DNA from: Clostridia bacterium
GTDB lineage: Bacteria > Bacillota > Clostridia > Oscillospirales > CAG-272
Direction of reading: 5' to 3'
Assembly (NCBI GenBank): GCA_017456545.1
Contig: JAFTJE010000005.1
Coordinates: 1 to 35,299, forward strand
DNA: 35,299 nucleotides
Shown: in pieces, positions 25,295-32,754 of the stretch
Layout of the letters: every line of letters begins with the position of its first letter
Position numbering within the stretch: the stretch's first letter is position 1
Position numbers and translations under genes: made by a program
Notes under the pieces: model-generated
Databases searched by the model: none
Seen by the model: the letters and a program-made list of their open reading frames with translations, nothing else
What the model was told of the DNA's origin: nothing

Positions 25295-25670
25295 AGCTTA
25301 CTGACACATCGGATTTCTGTGTTGTTCCTCGAGGGTGACCTCGACTATCGTAAAGATAGCCTTCGTCCACCCTCTGTGGTACGCCTTGAAATCCTTGGTC
25401 ATTAAACTTCAAATGTGTAGAGCTTACTGACACATCGGATTTCTATGTTGTTCCTCATCTAAGACCTCGACTATCGTAAGATAGCCTTCGCCCTTAGATT
25501 GCGGTACGCCTTGTCTGTCTCGGTTATTAAACCTAAAATGCCTAGAGCATACTAACGCTTCGACATACTGCGTTGTTCCTCGAGGGTGACCTCGACTATC
25601 GTAAAGATAGCCTTCGTCCTTAGATTGAGGCACACCTTGCTTGTATTATTAAACAGCCTTTAGATGTACT
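25295..25670. repeat. Three tandem ~125-bp structured repeats
   Basis: Units at 25295-25420, 25421-25545 and 25546-25670. The shared core reads GTTGTTCCTC, a 7-nt arm, ACCTCGA, a CTATC-GTAA(A)-GATAG hairpin, CCTTCG, the second 7-nt arm, then GG(T/C)AC(G/A)CCTTG. The arms are GAGGGTG/CACCCTC in unit 1 (25331-25337, 25368-25374) and ATCTAAG/CTTAGAT in unit 2 (25457-25463, 25493-25499): different sequence, same pairing. Unit 3 has the unit-1 left arm (25582-25588) and the unit-2 right arm (25619-25625), which do not pair. Function unknown; not coding. Confidence 0.85.
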
Positions 25671-25686
25671 ATGGTATAAAAAACAA

Positions 25687-25730
25687 GACGCATTTAGTGT
25701 TATATCCCTAAGGGAGTAATGCTAAATGCG
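25687..25730. terminator. Long bidirectional terminator hairpin
   Basis: ACGCATTTAG (25687-25696) pairs with CTAAATGCGT (25721-25730), and pairing continues inward with GU wobbles to an inner TCCC-TAA-GGGA stem-loop. T-rich tracts follow on both strands. It terminates the addBA operon and repeats on the plus strand and the aldo/keto reductase on the minus strand. Confidence 0.85.
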
Positions 25731-25742
25731 TTCTATTTTTAC

Positions 25743-26663
25743 TTATATTTTCTCCATCGCCTCGAAAAGGTCGGGGAGGTGTTCGATTTTCTTTACGCTG
25801 GTTATGGGAATTATGGGATAGGGGGAGCTTGCAAGGTGGAGAATAGATGCCGTCTGAACGGAGCAGGACTCTCTTTCTGCCAGGGCAAGGACCTCCTTAT
25901 ATGCTTCCCTTGTGGCTTCGTTGTCGTATGCACGGACAAGAGAGTCGGGTATTGACACTCCCCCGTGTATTTTTGCGAAATATCCACGGGCTGTGGATTG
26001 ATAGGGTATCAAAGGCTTACCTGTGCTTTGGTGGAACTTTTCCTCCTCTGCACCGTGGATTACAAGGGTCGGGTCGGGATTTGTGTTATATCCCCTGTTT
26101 ACCGTGGCAGAGCTATGCTGATTAGACACAGCACTAAAGCCTCTGATATTATGCTCACGGGCATATTTCTCTGCCTCATATAATCTCTCTGCTGTAAAAT
26201 TGGATGCACCGTAGAGAAGGATTTTGCCCTCGCCCCGCAGCCCTTCCATTGTTTCCAGTATTTCTCCGATATGCTTTGATGTGTCATCCCTGTGCAGCCA
26301 GTAGAAATCAATACAATCCCTTTTAAGAGCAGTAAGGCTCTCCTCAAGGTCAGCACGGATATCCTTCTCATTTAGTCGCATAACAGTAGGTGAATCAAAA
26401 TTATAGTGGGCACCCTTTGTGGCGATGACTACCTGCTTTTTAGTGCTTTTCAGCCACTCTCCGAGGAATTTTTCACTGGCGTTACCGGCACCCTGCACCC
26501 ATTTGCCGTAAACATTGGCAGTATCTATAAAGCTGCCACCCCTGTCCATATACTCATCAAGTATCCGAGAGGCAAGCCTATTATCAACAGCAGTTCCAAA
26601 ATGGTCGGCACCTATACAGATTTTGGACACTGTAAGTATATTATCTATCTTAAATGTAGTCAT
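25743..26663 (-). CDS. Aldo/keto reductase
   Basis: 306 residues, normal length for this TIM-barrel family. The catalytic tetrad is visible as D47 (FIDTANVYG), Y52, K83 (IATKG) and H124 (YWLHRDD). The C-terminal NADPH-binding region is PIIPITSVKKIEHL, typical of the YhdN/Tas type that uses NADPH to reduce aldehydes or open-chain sugars. Ribosome site GGAGTG. It lies 69 bases downstream of the S24 repressor gene on the same strand with no terminator between, so it may be read from that promoter. Substrate cannot be told. Confidence 0.9.
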   Translation of the reverse strand: MTTFKIDNILTVSKICIGADHFGTAVDNRLASRILDEYMDRGGSFIDTANVYGKWVQGAGNASEKFLGEWLKSTKKQVVIATKGAHYNFDSPTVMRLNEKDIRADLEESLTALKRDCIDFYWLHRDDTSKHIGEILETMEGLRGEGKILLYGASNFTAERLYEAEKYAREHNIRGFSAVSNQHSSATVNRGYNTNPDPTLVIHGAEEEKFHQSTGKPLIPYQSTARGYFAKIHGGVSIPDSLVRAYDNEATREAYKEVLALAERESCSVQTASILHLASSPYPIIPITSVKKIEHLPDLFEAMEKI

Positions 26664-26732
26664 TTTTTCACTCCGTTACTGTTTTTTTGTGACAAAACAT
26701 AATTAATTTACGCTTTTAACCGAAATATACTG

Positions 26733-27383
26733 TTAATTTATTCTGAATTGGCACATAACTGCCTTACCGAGGATACGCACGCTTCCACTCTCCAGCTGAG
26801 CACTGTCTACAACGATTGGGGCATAGGACGAATTTGCCGGATTTAATATCATTCGCCTGTTGCCCTTATCAAAATACACACGCTTTAGTGTAGCATCGTC
26901 ATCTATAAGCACAACGGCTATCTGCCCGTTTTCAACAGTAGGCTGTTTTTTTACAAATACTATGCTTCCGTCACGGATGCCTGCCTCTATCATACTGTCC
27001 CCCTTGGCATAAAGGCAGAAGTCTGCATTTATATCCCCCTCAACCGAGGCGTAGCCCTCTAACTGCTCATCTGCAAAAATCGGCTCTCCACAGGCTACAC
27101 TTCCGAGGATGGGAATAGAACGCCTTTTAACAGGCTTGATTCCGTTGACCTCGAGGACATCACGGATATAGCTCCCTCTTTTATCGCTTTCTCCCATAAG
27201 GTACTCACGGGATACATTAAAGTACATAGACAGCATTGTTATCTTCCCGAGAGTTGGGTTTGCTGTTTTCAGATTGCTCTTGAAGTTCTTACCTACGCCA
27301 CTCTCCGTAAAGGCAGTATGCATATTGATTCCCCGTTCACGGCACAGCTTTTCTATTCTTTCTATAAGAACTGTCTTATTCAT
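26733..27383 (-). CDS. S24-type self-cleaving repressor (CI/LexA-like) with HTH domain
   Basis: 216 residues. N-terminal XRE-like HTH (about 4-64, CRERGINMHTAFTESGVGKN, then LSMYFNVSREYLMGES). The C-terminal peptidase S24 domain has the Ser-Lys dyad S130 (GDSMIEAGI) and K167 (DATLKRVY) and a likely cleavage site C98-G99 in VACGEP. Such proteins cut themselves when activated RecA is present, lifting repression after DNA damage; phage CI, ICE repressors and LexA relatives share this plan. It is divergent from a consensus promoter at 27426-27454. The HTH is not the LexA winged type, so a phage/element-type repressor is more likely than LexA. Confidence 0.9.
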   Translation of the reverse strand: MNKTVLIERIEKLCRERGINMHTAFTESGVGKNFKSNLKTANPTLGKITMLSMYFNVSREYLMGESDKRGSYIRDVLEVNGIKPVKRRSIPILGSVACGEPIFADEQLEGYASVEGDINADFCLYAKGDSMIEAGIRDGSIVFVKKQPTVENGQIAVVLIDDDATLKRVYFDKGNRRMILNPANSSYAPIVVDSAQLESGSVRILGKAVMCQFRIN

Positions 27384-27425
27384 AGGACACCTGCTTTCAA
27401 AATGAAATTTATATCAAAATGGCTA

Positions 27426-27454
27426 TTGACAAATTACTAAAATAGGAATATAAT
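27426..27454 (+). promoter_or_regulatory. Perfect sigma-A promoter opposite the S24 repressor
   Basis: TTGACA (27426-27431), 17-bp spacer, TATAAT (27449-27454). Just upstream are two direct CAAAATG copies (27398-27404 and 27415-27421), and GGCTAT/ATAGCC (27421-27426, 27461-27466) flank the promoter as an inverted pair. These are candidate binding sites for the divergent repressor, weaker than the palindrome at 2567. Confidence 0.8.
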
Positions 27455-27500
27455 GTACTCATAGCCCTGTTTACAACAATTATATCACTTAATTTAGGAA

Positions 27501-27695
27501 ATGTCAAGAAAAATCGGGAAAGGAGAAATTACGGAATACAAGTGTCTTAGCTGTAAAACGGAAATATCCGAGGAGGATATCATTGAAAGACGCTACACAC
27601 AGTCCCATCCCTACGGTGAGGGACATGCTTGCGAGGATGTGTGTGAGCTATACTGTCCTGTCTGCGACAGTGGAAGAATACAGATAATATTTTAA
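27501..27695 (+). CDS. Six-cysteine zinc-ribbon-like microprotein
   Basis: 64 residues with CLSC (C15, C18), C44 and C48, and CPVC (C52, C55): two CxxC knuckles that should bind zinc, plus an extra Cys pair. No other domain. The ATG has only a short AGGA one base before it, while a good AAAGGAG lies inside the reading frame at 27519-27525 with no suitable start after it, so the start or the use of this frame is less sure. It is the first gene after the consensus promoter opposite the S24 repressor, and may be an anti-repressor or an accessory DNA-binding factor; this is inference. Confidence 0.6.
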   Translation: MSRKIGKGEITEYKCLSCKTEISEEDIIERRYTQSHPYGEGHACEDVCELYCPVCDSGRIQIIF

Positions 27696-27745
27696 TAAAA
27701 TCTTTTTGCTTGCGGTGTGGCAAAAAGCTTTGGCAAGGAGGTTTT

Positions 27746-28150
27746 ATGACAGTAGAGGATGTAAAAAAGGAGCTCAGGGAGCTCAAGCATATAGAACGGT
27801 GTATAAAGGTAAGAGAAACCATAAGAGATATCAGAACAAAAAGACTTGTAAAGCTTATGGAAATGCCAAAATCTCCCGAGACGGAAAAGGAGATTTCGGA
27901 AATTAAGGAAATAATAAGGTCTCTGAACATTCAGGATTACATAAGGAAGGCCACAGCTCTTGAGAAAAAATACTTTGGGATAATTTCCACTCTCGGTCCC
28001 AAGGAGCAGATAATAGTCTTTGAGTGCTTTGTAAACGGTGATAAAACCTATTGGCAGGTAGGAGAGCAGCTGGGCTACTCCGACGAATGGGTACGGGCAA
28101 AGGTCAGGGAAATAGCGTCAGAGCTTGCAAGACGAATGACAACGGCCTAA
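27746..28150 (+). CDS. Phage-type sigma-like/ArpU-family regulator
   Basis: 134 residues from the ATG after AAGGAGGTTTT; an upstream ATG at 27710 lacks a ribosome site. The first 75 residues are charged helix. The C-terminal part (about 85-130, GPKEQIIVFECFVNGDKTYW then VGEQLGYSDEWVRAKVREI) is a sigma-70 region-4-like HTH as in ArpU and DUF1492 proteins, which control late genes in Firmicutes phages. With the S24 repressor and zinc-ribbon gene it forms a small phage-like control module, but no structural or integrase gene follows. Confidence 0.75.
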   Translation: MTVEDVKKELRELKHIERCIKVRETIRDIRTKRLVKLMEMPKSPETEKEISEIKEIIRSLNIQDYIRKATALEKKYFGIISTLGPKEQIIVFECFVNGDKTYWQVGEQLGYSDEWVRAKVREIASELARRMTTA

Positions 28151-28183
28151 CATCAGCCGAGTAATTAAAAACTGAATAAAAAC

Positions 28184-28211
28184 TAACGCCTGTTCAAATG
28201 AACAGGCGTTA
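28184..28211. terminator. Terminator hairpin
   Basis: A 12-bp perfect stem (TAACGCCTGTTC 28184-28195 with GAACAGGCGTTA 28200-28211), loop AAAT. The U-rich tract is on the minus strand, so it mainly ends the sugar kinase transcript; plus-strand termination is weaker. Confidence 0.85.
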
Positions 28212-28229
28212 ATATGTATATTAAGGAGA

Positions 28230-29804
28230 TTATTCTGCGAAGCTCTCAATTGCAGATTTTTCAACGGGAAGACAAGCCTTGAAATTGGAAAGATAAGCAT
28301 TAAAGCCATCAATATCGGATTTGTCAGCCATTGTTTCCACGGTCTTACAGGATGCGAATATCTTATTGTCGAGATAATCGGGTAGGCTCTCGCCCTCCTT
28401 CTTATCCAGCATATATGCAGCAAGAAGAGCCATACCGTAGGGACCTCCCTCACCCGAGGATTCCATGGTGATAACGGGTGCACCTACAGCAGCAGAGAGG
28501 AACTTAGGTCCTGTTACAGGAGCCTTGAAATATCCACCGTGACCGCAGATACGGTCAATCTTGATATTTTCCTCCTTGATAAGAATATCAAGACCCATTT
28601 TAAGGGTGGAGAGGCAGGTGTACAGATGAGTTCTTGCAAGGTTAGCAAAGGAGAAGTCTGCACCGGGCTTACGCATAAGCACGGGAACGCCCTTGGTAAG
28701 ACCTACATTTGCCTCACCGGAGTAGTAGTTATATGCAACGATACCGTCGCAGTCAGCCTTACCCTCAAGAGCCTTTTCAAATACAAGGTCCATAATCTTA
28801 CCCATAGGAATGTCAACACCGAGTGCATCAGCAAAGTCCTTAAGCATTCCTGCCCATGCATTGAAGTCGGAGGTACAGTTGGAGCAATGAACCATAGCAA
28901 CGGGGGCACCGTCGGGAGTTGTAACAACATTGATTTCCTTATGTAGCTTGGGAGTTTTTTCTGTAACTACCATAGCAAATACAGATGTTCCTGCCGATAC
29001 ATTACCTGTTCCAACTCTTACGGAGTTTGTAGCAGTCATACCTGTACCCGCATCACCCTCTGGAGGAGCAAATTTAACTCCGGGCTTAAGTGTGCCTGTG
29101 GGGTCAAGAAGCATAGCACCCTCATCGGTAAGATAGCCGGCACACTCACCTGCGTTAAGAACACCGGGGAGAAGCTCCTTAAGAGTCCAGGGATAGCCCT
29201 TGTCCTTAATAAGGTCGGCAAAAATGTCAAGGCAATCGTCTCTGTAATCGCATTTAGCACTGTCGATGGGGAACATACCCGATGCTTCACCTATACCGAG
29301 GACCTTGTTGCCTGTGAGTCTCCAATGGATAAATCCGGCAAGGGTGGTAAAGTGGGTAATATCCTTAACATAGGGCACATCCTCTAAAATATCCTTGTAA
29401 AGGTGGGCGATGCTCCATCTTTGGGGAATAGCTGAGTTAAACGCCTTGGTAAGAGTCTCGGAGGATACCTGTGTAATAGTATTTCGCCAGGTTCTGAAGG
29501 GGGCAAGGAGATTGTTATCCTTGTCGAAGGCAAGGTAGCCGTGCATCATACCGGAAATACCGATAGCACCGATAGTGGTAAGCTTTGTGTTATATTTACC
29601 CTCAAAATCCTCACGCATTTTGGAGTAGCAGTCCTGAAGACCACCGATAATATCATCCATTGTGTAGGTCCAGATACCGTCAACATAACGGTTTTCCCAT
29701 GTGTGACCTCCGGAGGCTATAACATTACGCTTTTCGTCAAGCAAAATAGCCTTTATTCTTGTAGAGCCGAATTCAAGGCCCATAGCAAAGCTCTGTAAAT
29801 TCAT
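28230..29804 (-). CDS. FGGY-family carbohydrate kinase
   Basis: 524 residues from the ATG preceded by GAGGTGCTTT; an ATG four codons upstream is rejected. N-terminal phosphate-binding MGLEFGSTRIKA (8-19), the GISGMMHGYLAFD block (about 86-98), the GNVSAGTSVFAM block and a C-terminal GHGGYFKAP... segment mark the ribulokinase/xylulokinase/glycerol kinase superfamily. It phosphorylates a pentose, pentulose or polyol with ATP. Some ribulokinase-like features and length near 520 residues are seen, but there is no isomerase, epimerase or transporter next to it to fix the substrate. The promoter carries a palindrome over its -10, so it may be sugar-induced. Confidence 0.88.
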   Translation of the reverse strand: MNLQSFAMGLEFGSTRIKAILLDEKRNVIASGGHTWENRYVDGIWTYTMDDIIGGLQDCYSKMREDFEGKYNTKLTTIGAIGISGMMHGYLAFDKDNNLLAPFRTWRNTITQVSSETLTKAFNSAIPQRWSIAHLYKDILEDVPYVKDITHFTTLAGFIHWRLTGNKVLGIGEASGMFPIDSAKCDYRDDCLDIFADLIKDKGYPWTLKELLPGVLNAGECAGYLTDEGAMLLDPTGTLKPGVKFAPPEGDAGTGMTATNSVRVGTGNVSAGTSVFAMVVTEKTPKLHKEINVVTTPDGAPVAMVHCSNCTSDFNAWAGMLKDFADALGVDIPMGKIMDLVFEKALEGKADCDGIVAYNYYSGEANVGLTKGVPVLMRKPGADFSFANLARTHLYTCLSTLKMGLDILIKEENIKIDRICGHGGYFKAPVTGPKFLSAAVGAPVITMESSGEGGPYGMALLAAYMLDKKEGESLPDYLDNKIFASCKTVETMADKSDIDGFNAYLSNFKACLPVEKSAIESFAE

Positions 29805-29828
29805 AAAGCACCTCATATAAAATAATTT

Positions 29829-29865
29829 CTGAATTCAGTATAACACAAACAGCTTCCCATTGCAA
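29829..29865 (-). promoter_or_regulatory. Promoter with palindromic operator for FGGY kinase
   Basis: On the minus strand TTGCAA (29860-29865) and TATACT (29837-29842) are 17 bp apart. A 10-bp perfect palindrome CTGAATTCAG (29829-29838) touches the -10. It could be a repressor site. Confidence 0.55.
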
Positions 29866-29940
29866 GAGAAAAGTAAAGCAACAGTACAGAATAAAAATCA
29901 AATAAATGTCACAAATTTGCTTGTAAAATAAAAAATAATA

Positions 29941-29969
29941 TTGATATTGTAAAAAGCTTATGTTATAAT
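29941..29969 (+). promoter_or_regulatory. Promoter of phospholipid operon
   Basis: TTGATA (29941-29946), 17-bp spacer, TATAAT (29964-29969), about 50 bases before the flippase-like gene. The gap 29866-29940 between the two divergent promoters is AT-rich without other features. Confidence 0.75.
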
Positions 29970-30019
29970 ATGTGTGTATGTACTAAATTTATCGAATTAT
30001 GAGGAAGGATGGTGATATA

Positions 30020-31171
30020 ATGGACAATGAAGTCAAGGAAGGCACAGAAGCCACCGCAGAGCAGGATTGCAATTGCGGAAAACCAAAGAAGCAAAGCAAC
30101 CTTAAGACAAAAATGCTTTGGTCTTTAGTTTTTGTAGCTATAGCCGTCCTCACCGTATGGGCGATAACCTCTCAGGAGGGCTTCACCCTGACAAGCTTTA
30201 TTGGATTCATCCGTGCACAGAATCCCATGTGGATCACATTTGCTATTGTAGCGATGCTTGGCTTTGTGGTATTTGAGGCTCTGGCACTTATGACCATTAT
30301 AAAATCCTTCGGATATAAGGCTCCCATACACAGGGGACTTATATATTCCTCAAGCGATATATACTTTTCGGCAATTACTCCATCAGCCACAGGAGGACAG
30401 CCTGCCAGTGCTTATTTTATGATGAGGGACGGCATCCCCGGTGCAGTAACCACGGTTGCTCTTATTCTGAACCTGGTTATGTACACCTTTGCCATACTGA
30501 TAATAGGTATTGTCAGCTTTATAGTACGCCCCGGTATATTCCTCGGCTTTCCCGTGGTTGGCAAGGTGCTTATAATAGTAGGCTGTGTATGCCTTGTGAG
30601 CTTAGCTATATTCTTTATAATGATTCTTTTCAAGAGCCATATACTTTTGAAAATCGGTAATGCATGCCTGACTCTTTTATCTAAGCTCCATGTAATCAGA
30701 AATGTGGAGAGAAAAAGAGAAAGGCTGGCATGCTCTATAAAATCCTATAACGGATATGTAGAGCAGATTAAGGGTAAGCAGAAGAGCATAGTATTATCCC
30801 TGCTGTTTAACATACTGCAAAGGGTATCGGTAATTCTGGTTACGGTATGTGTATTTATGGCAGCCGGCGGAGATTTCAAAATGTGCTGGGATATAGCAGT
30901 GTGTCAATGCATGGTTATCCTCGGCACCAATGTGCTTCCAATACCGGGAGCTATGGGCATTTCGGACTATATGCTTATATGCGCCTTCAGTGCAATAGGC
31001 TTCAGCGAGACGGTAGCACTTAATCTTAATCTGGTCAGCCGTGGAATATCCTTCTACAGCTGTGTAATAATATGTGGTATTTCACTTGTTGTCAGATTGT
31101 TATCCTATAAGATTATAGCATCAAGAAAACAAAAAAAGACAAAAAATACAGATCAGGAGAATCAAAAATGA
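30020..31171 (+). CDS. MprF-N-terminal/UPF0104-like lipid flippase-type membrane protein
   Basis: 383 residues from the ATG after GGAAGGATGGTGATATA; the earlier ATG at 29999 lacks a ribosome site. An acidic N-terminal tail with CNCGKPK is followed by about eight membrane helices. The motif ITPSATGGQPASAYFMMRDG (about 116-135) is the signature of the lysylphosphatidylglycerol synthase transmembrane/UPF0104 family, whose MprF members flip phospholipids. There is no synthase domain. It overlaps pssA by four bases, so its job is probably in movement or partition of phosphatidylserine or phosphatidylethanolamine; that link is from context. Confidence 0.82.
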   Translation: MDNEVKEGTEATAEQDCNCGKPKKQSNLKTKMLWSLVFVAIAVLTVWAITSQEGFTLTSFIGFIRAQNPMWITFAIVAMLGFVVFEALALMTIIKSFGYKAPIHRGLIYSSSDIYFSAITPSATGGQPASAYFMMRDGIPGAVTTVALILNLVMYTFAILIIGIVSFIVRPGIFLGFPVVGKVLIIVGCVCLVSLAIFFIMILFKSHILLKIGNACLTLLSKLHVIRNVERKRERLACSIKSYNGYVEQIKGKQKSIVLSLLFNILQRVSVILVTVCVFMAAGGDFKMCWDIAVCQCMVILGTNVLPIPGAMGISDYMLICAFSAIGFSETVALNLNLVSRGISFYSCVIICGISLVVRLLSYKIIASRKQKKTKNTDQENQK

Positions 31172-31854
31172 TAGGTTATTATAACTACACCGTTTTACTC
31201 ACATATCTTTCCCTCGCATCTGCAACCACAGGTATTGTTATTTCTCTTACAGGAACAGGTCATCCCTTTATCGGTATGTTCTTTATGCTTTTCTGTGCCC
31301 TTTGCGATGCCTTTGACGGCAGAGTGGCAAGAACAAAGAAGAACAGAACCACCGAGGAATGTAAATACGGTATACAGATAGACTCCCTTTCCGATATAGT
31401 TGCCTTTGGCGTATTGCCTGCTTGTATCGGTGCAGCCCTTGTATTCCGTTCTGAAATATATCAGTTCGGCACAAACGGTATAGACCTTGTATATTCAATC
31501 ATATGCTTTGCAATAATGGCATTCTTTGTACTTGCCGGACTTATCCGTCTTGCATACTTCAATGTAACCGAGGAGGAAAGACAGGCAAACGGAGAGGGTG
31601 CGAGAAAATATTATCTCGGCTTGCCCATTACATTAGGCTCAATGATTCTTCCCGCAGCACTTGCAATAGTTCTTATCGTGGAAAAGCTTGCAAAGATAGA
31701 CTTTACACTTTTCTATTTCGGTGCGTTGCTCGGAGTTGGAATCGCATTTATATCAAAGTTCCGTTTGAGAAAGCCCGGTATAAAAATCCTTTTGGGAATG
31801 ATAGGCTTCGGAGCTCTCGAGGCAGGTCTTATGATATACGCACTTCTTATCTGA
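31168..31854 (+). CDS. pssA: CDP-diacylglycerol-serine O-phosphatidyltransferase
   Basis: 228 residues with about six membrane helices. The CDP-alcohol phosphatidyltransferase signature is clear: D47-x2-D50-G-x2-A54-R55 ... G68-x3-D72-x3-D76 (DAFDGRVAR then YGIQIDSLSDIVAFG). The gap between AR and G is 12 residues instead of the usual 8. It makes phosphatidylserine from CDP-diacylglycerol and L-serine. It sits directly before psd, so the pathway to phosphatidylethanolamine is complete. Phosphatidylglycerophosphate synthase is the alternative, excluded by the psd context and the DSLSDIVAFG block. Confidence 0.92.
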   Translation: MIGYYNYTVLLTYLSLASATTGIVISLTGTGHPFIGMFFMLFCALCDAFDGRVARTKKNRTTEECKYGIQIDSLSDIVAFGVLPACIGAALVFRSEIYQFGTNGIDLVYSIICFAIMAFFVLAGLIRLAYFNVTEEERQANGEGARKYYLGLPITLGSMILPAALAIVLIVEKLAKIDFTLFYFGALLGVGIAFISKFRLRKPGIKILLGMIGFGALEAGLMIYALLI

Positions 31855-31855
31855 T

Positions 31856-32695
31856 ATGAAGAAAAAGCAGAAGAAGGAAAGCCTTGGCTTAAGATTTCTG
31901 TATAACACTCTTGTTGGAAGAGCCTGCTTAAAGGTTGCGGCGTCAAGAACATTATCAAAAATTGTCGGTAGCTTTATGGATTCCCGTCTTTCAAAGCCAC
32001 TTATAAAGGGCTTTGTTAAGAAAAACGGTATAAACCTTGACGATTTTTATTCCGATAATTTCAAATGCTTTAACGACTGCTTTACAAGAAAAATAAAGGA
32101 GGACAGGCGTCCTATTGAAATGGACGGAGATGTATTTATCTCCCCCTGCGACGCACTTTTGTCCGCTTACAGAATTGACAAGGATACAAGGCTCAATATA
32201 AAGGACAGCATCTATTCCGTAAAGGACCTTTTTGAAGACGGAGAGATAGCTAAGAAATATGAGGACGGCATATGCCTGGTGTTCCGTCTCTGCGTAACTC
32301 ATTATCACAGATACATATACCTTGATAATTGTGAAAAAGGGGATAATGTGTTTATAAAGGGTAAGCTTCATACAGTACGCCCCATAGCACTGGAGGCACT
32401 TCCTGTGTTCAAGCGTAACTGCCGGGAGTATACCGTTATGAGCACGGAAAACTTTGGAGATGTAACCCAGATGGAGGTTGGAGCTATGCTGGTGGGCAAG
32501 ATTAAAAACCACCACAGAGATGGCGTCCACACCCGTGGAGAGGAGAAGGGAATGTTCCTTTACGGTGGCTCCACAATAGTAGTCTTCCTCGAAAAGGACA
32601 AGGCACAAATTGATGAAAAATACTTTATCGCCACAGAAAAAGGCGAGGAAGTGGATGTTCTTATGGGACAGGCACTGGGAGTAAAGCTTAAATAA
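31856..32695 (+). CDS. psd: Phosphatidylserine decarboxylase proenzyme
   Basis: 279 residues. It converts phosphatidylserine to phosphatidylethanolamine using a pyruvoyl group made by self-cleavage. Visible residues: D99 (SPCDALL), H149/H151 (THYHRYIYL) and the cleavage Ser S239 in GGST (LGST in most bacteria). After cleavage the alpha chain would start at S239. The long form (~280) fits the clostridial PSD type. The ATG lies one base after the pssA stop with no good ribosome site, so translation is likely coupled. Membrane association is expected. Confidence 0.93.
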   Translation: MKKKQKKESLGLRFLYNTLVGRACLKVAASRTLSKIVGSFMDSRLSKPLIKGFVKKNGINLDDFYSDNFKCFNDCFTRKIKEDRRPIEMDGDVFISPCDALLSAYRIDKDTRLNIKDSIYSVKDLFEDGEIAKKYEDGICLVFRLCVTHYHRYIYLDNCEKGDNVFIKGKLHTVRPIALEALPVFKRNCREYTVMSTENFGDVTQMEVGAMLVGKIKNHHRDGVHTRGEEKGMFLYGGSTIVVFLEKDKAQIDEKYFIATEKGEEVDVLMGQALGVKLK

Positions 32696-32702
32696 AAATA
32701 TA

Positions 32703-32733
32703 AAAGTCGCTTGGGGCACGCCCAAGCGACTTT
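32703..32733. terminator. Strong bidirectional terminator
   Basis: A 13-bp perfect stem (32703-32715 with 32721-32733), 5-nt loop GCACG. A/T ends give U runs on both strands. It separates psd (+) from the membrane protein gene ending at 32755 (-). Confidence 0.92.
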
Positions 32734-32754
32734 ATTTTATATTTTACAGCAGGA

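Noticed and set aside
25083-25633. Two minus-strand frames with a repeated GYLYDSRGHPRGTTQ motif
   Set aside because: The repeated peptide is only the translation of the structured DNA repeat; frames shift between copies and no ribosome sites are seen.
25295-25670. CRISPR array
   Set aside because: Only three units of ~125 bp, with similarity across the whole unit and no unique spacers or cas genes.
26733-27383. LexA
   Set aside because: The S24 domain fits but the N-terminal HTH is XRE-like, not the LexA winged helix, and the cleavage pair is Cys-Gly in a phage-type context.
31991-32725. A 244-codon minus-strand frame over psd
   Set aside because: Antisense to the well-marked psd gene and running through the terminator hairpin; no family features.
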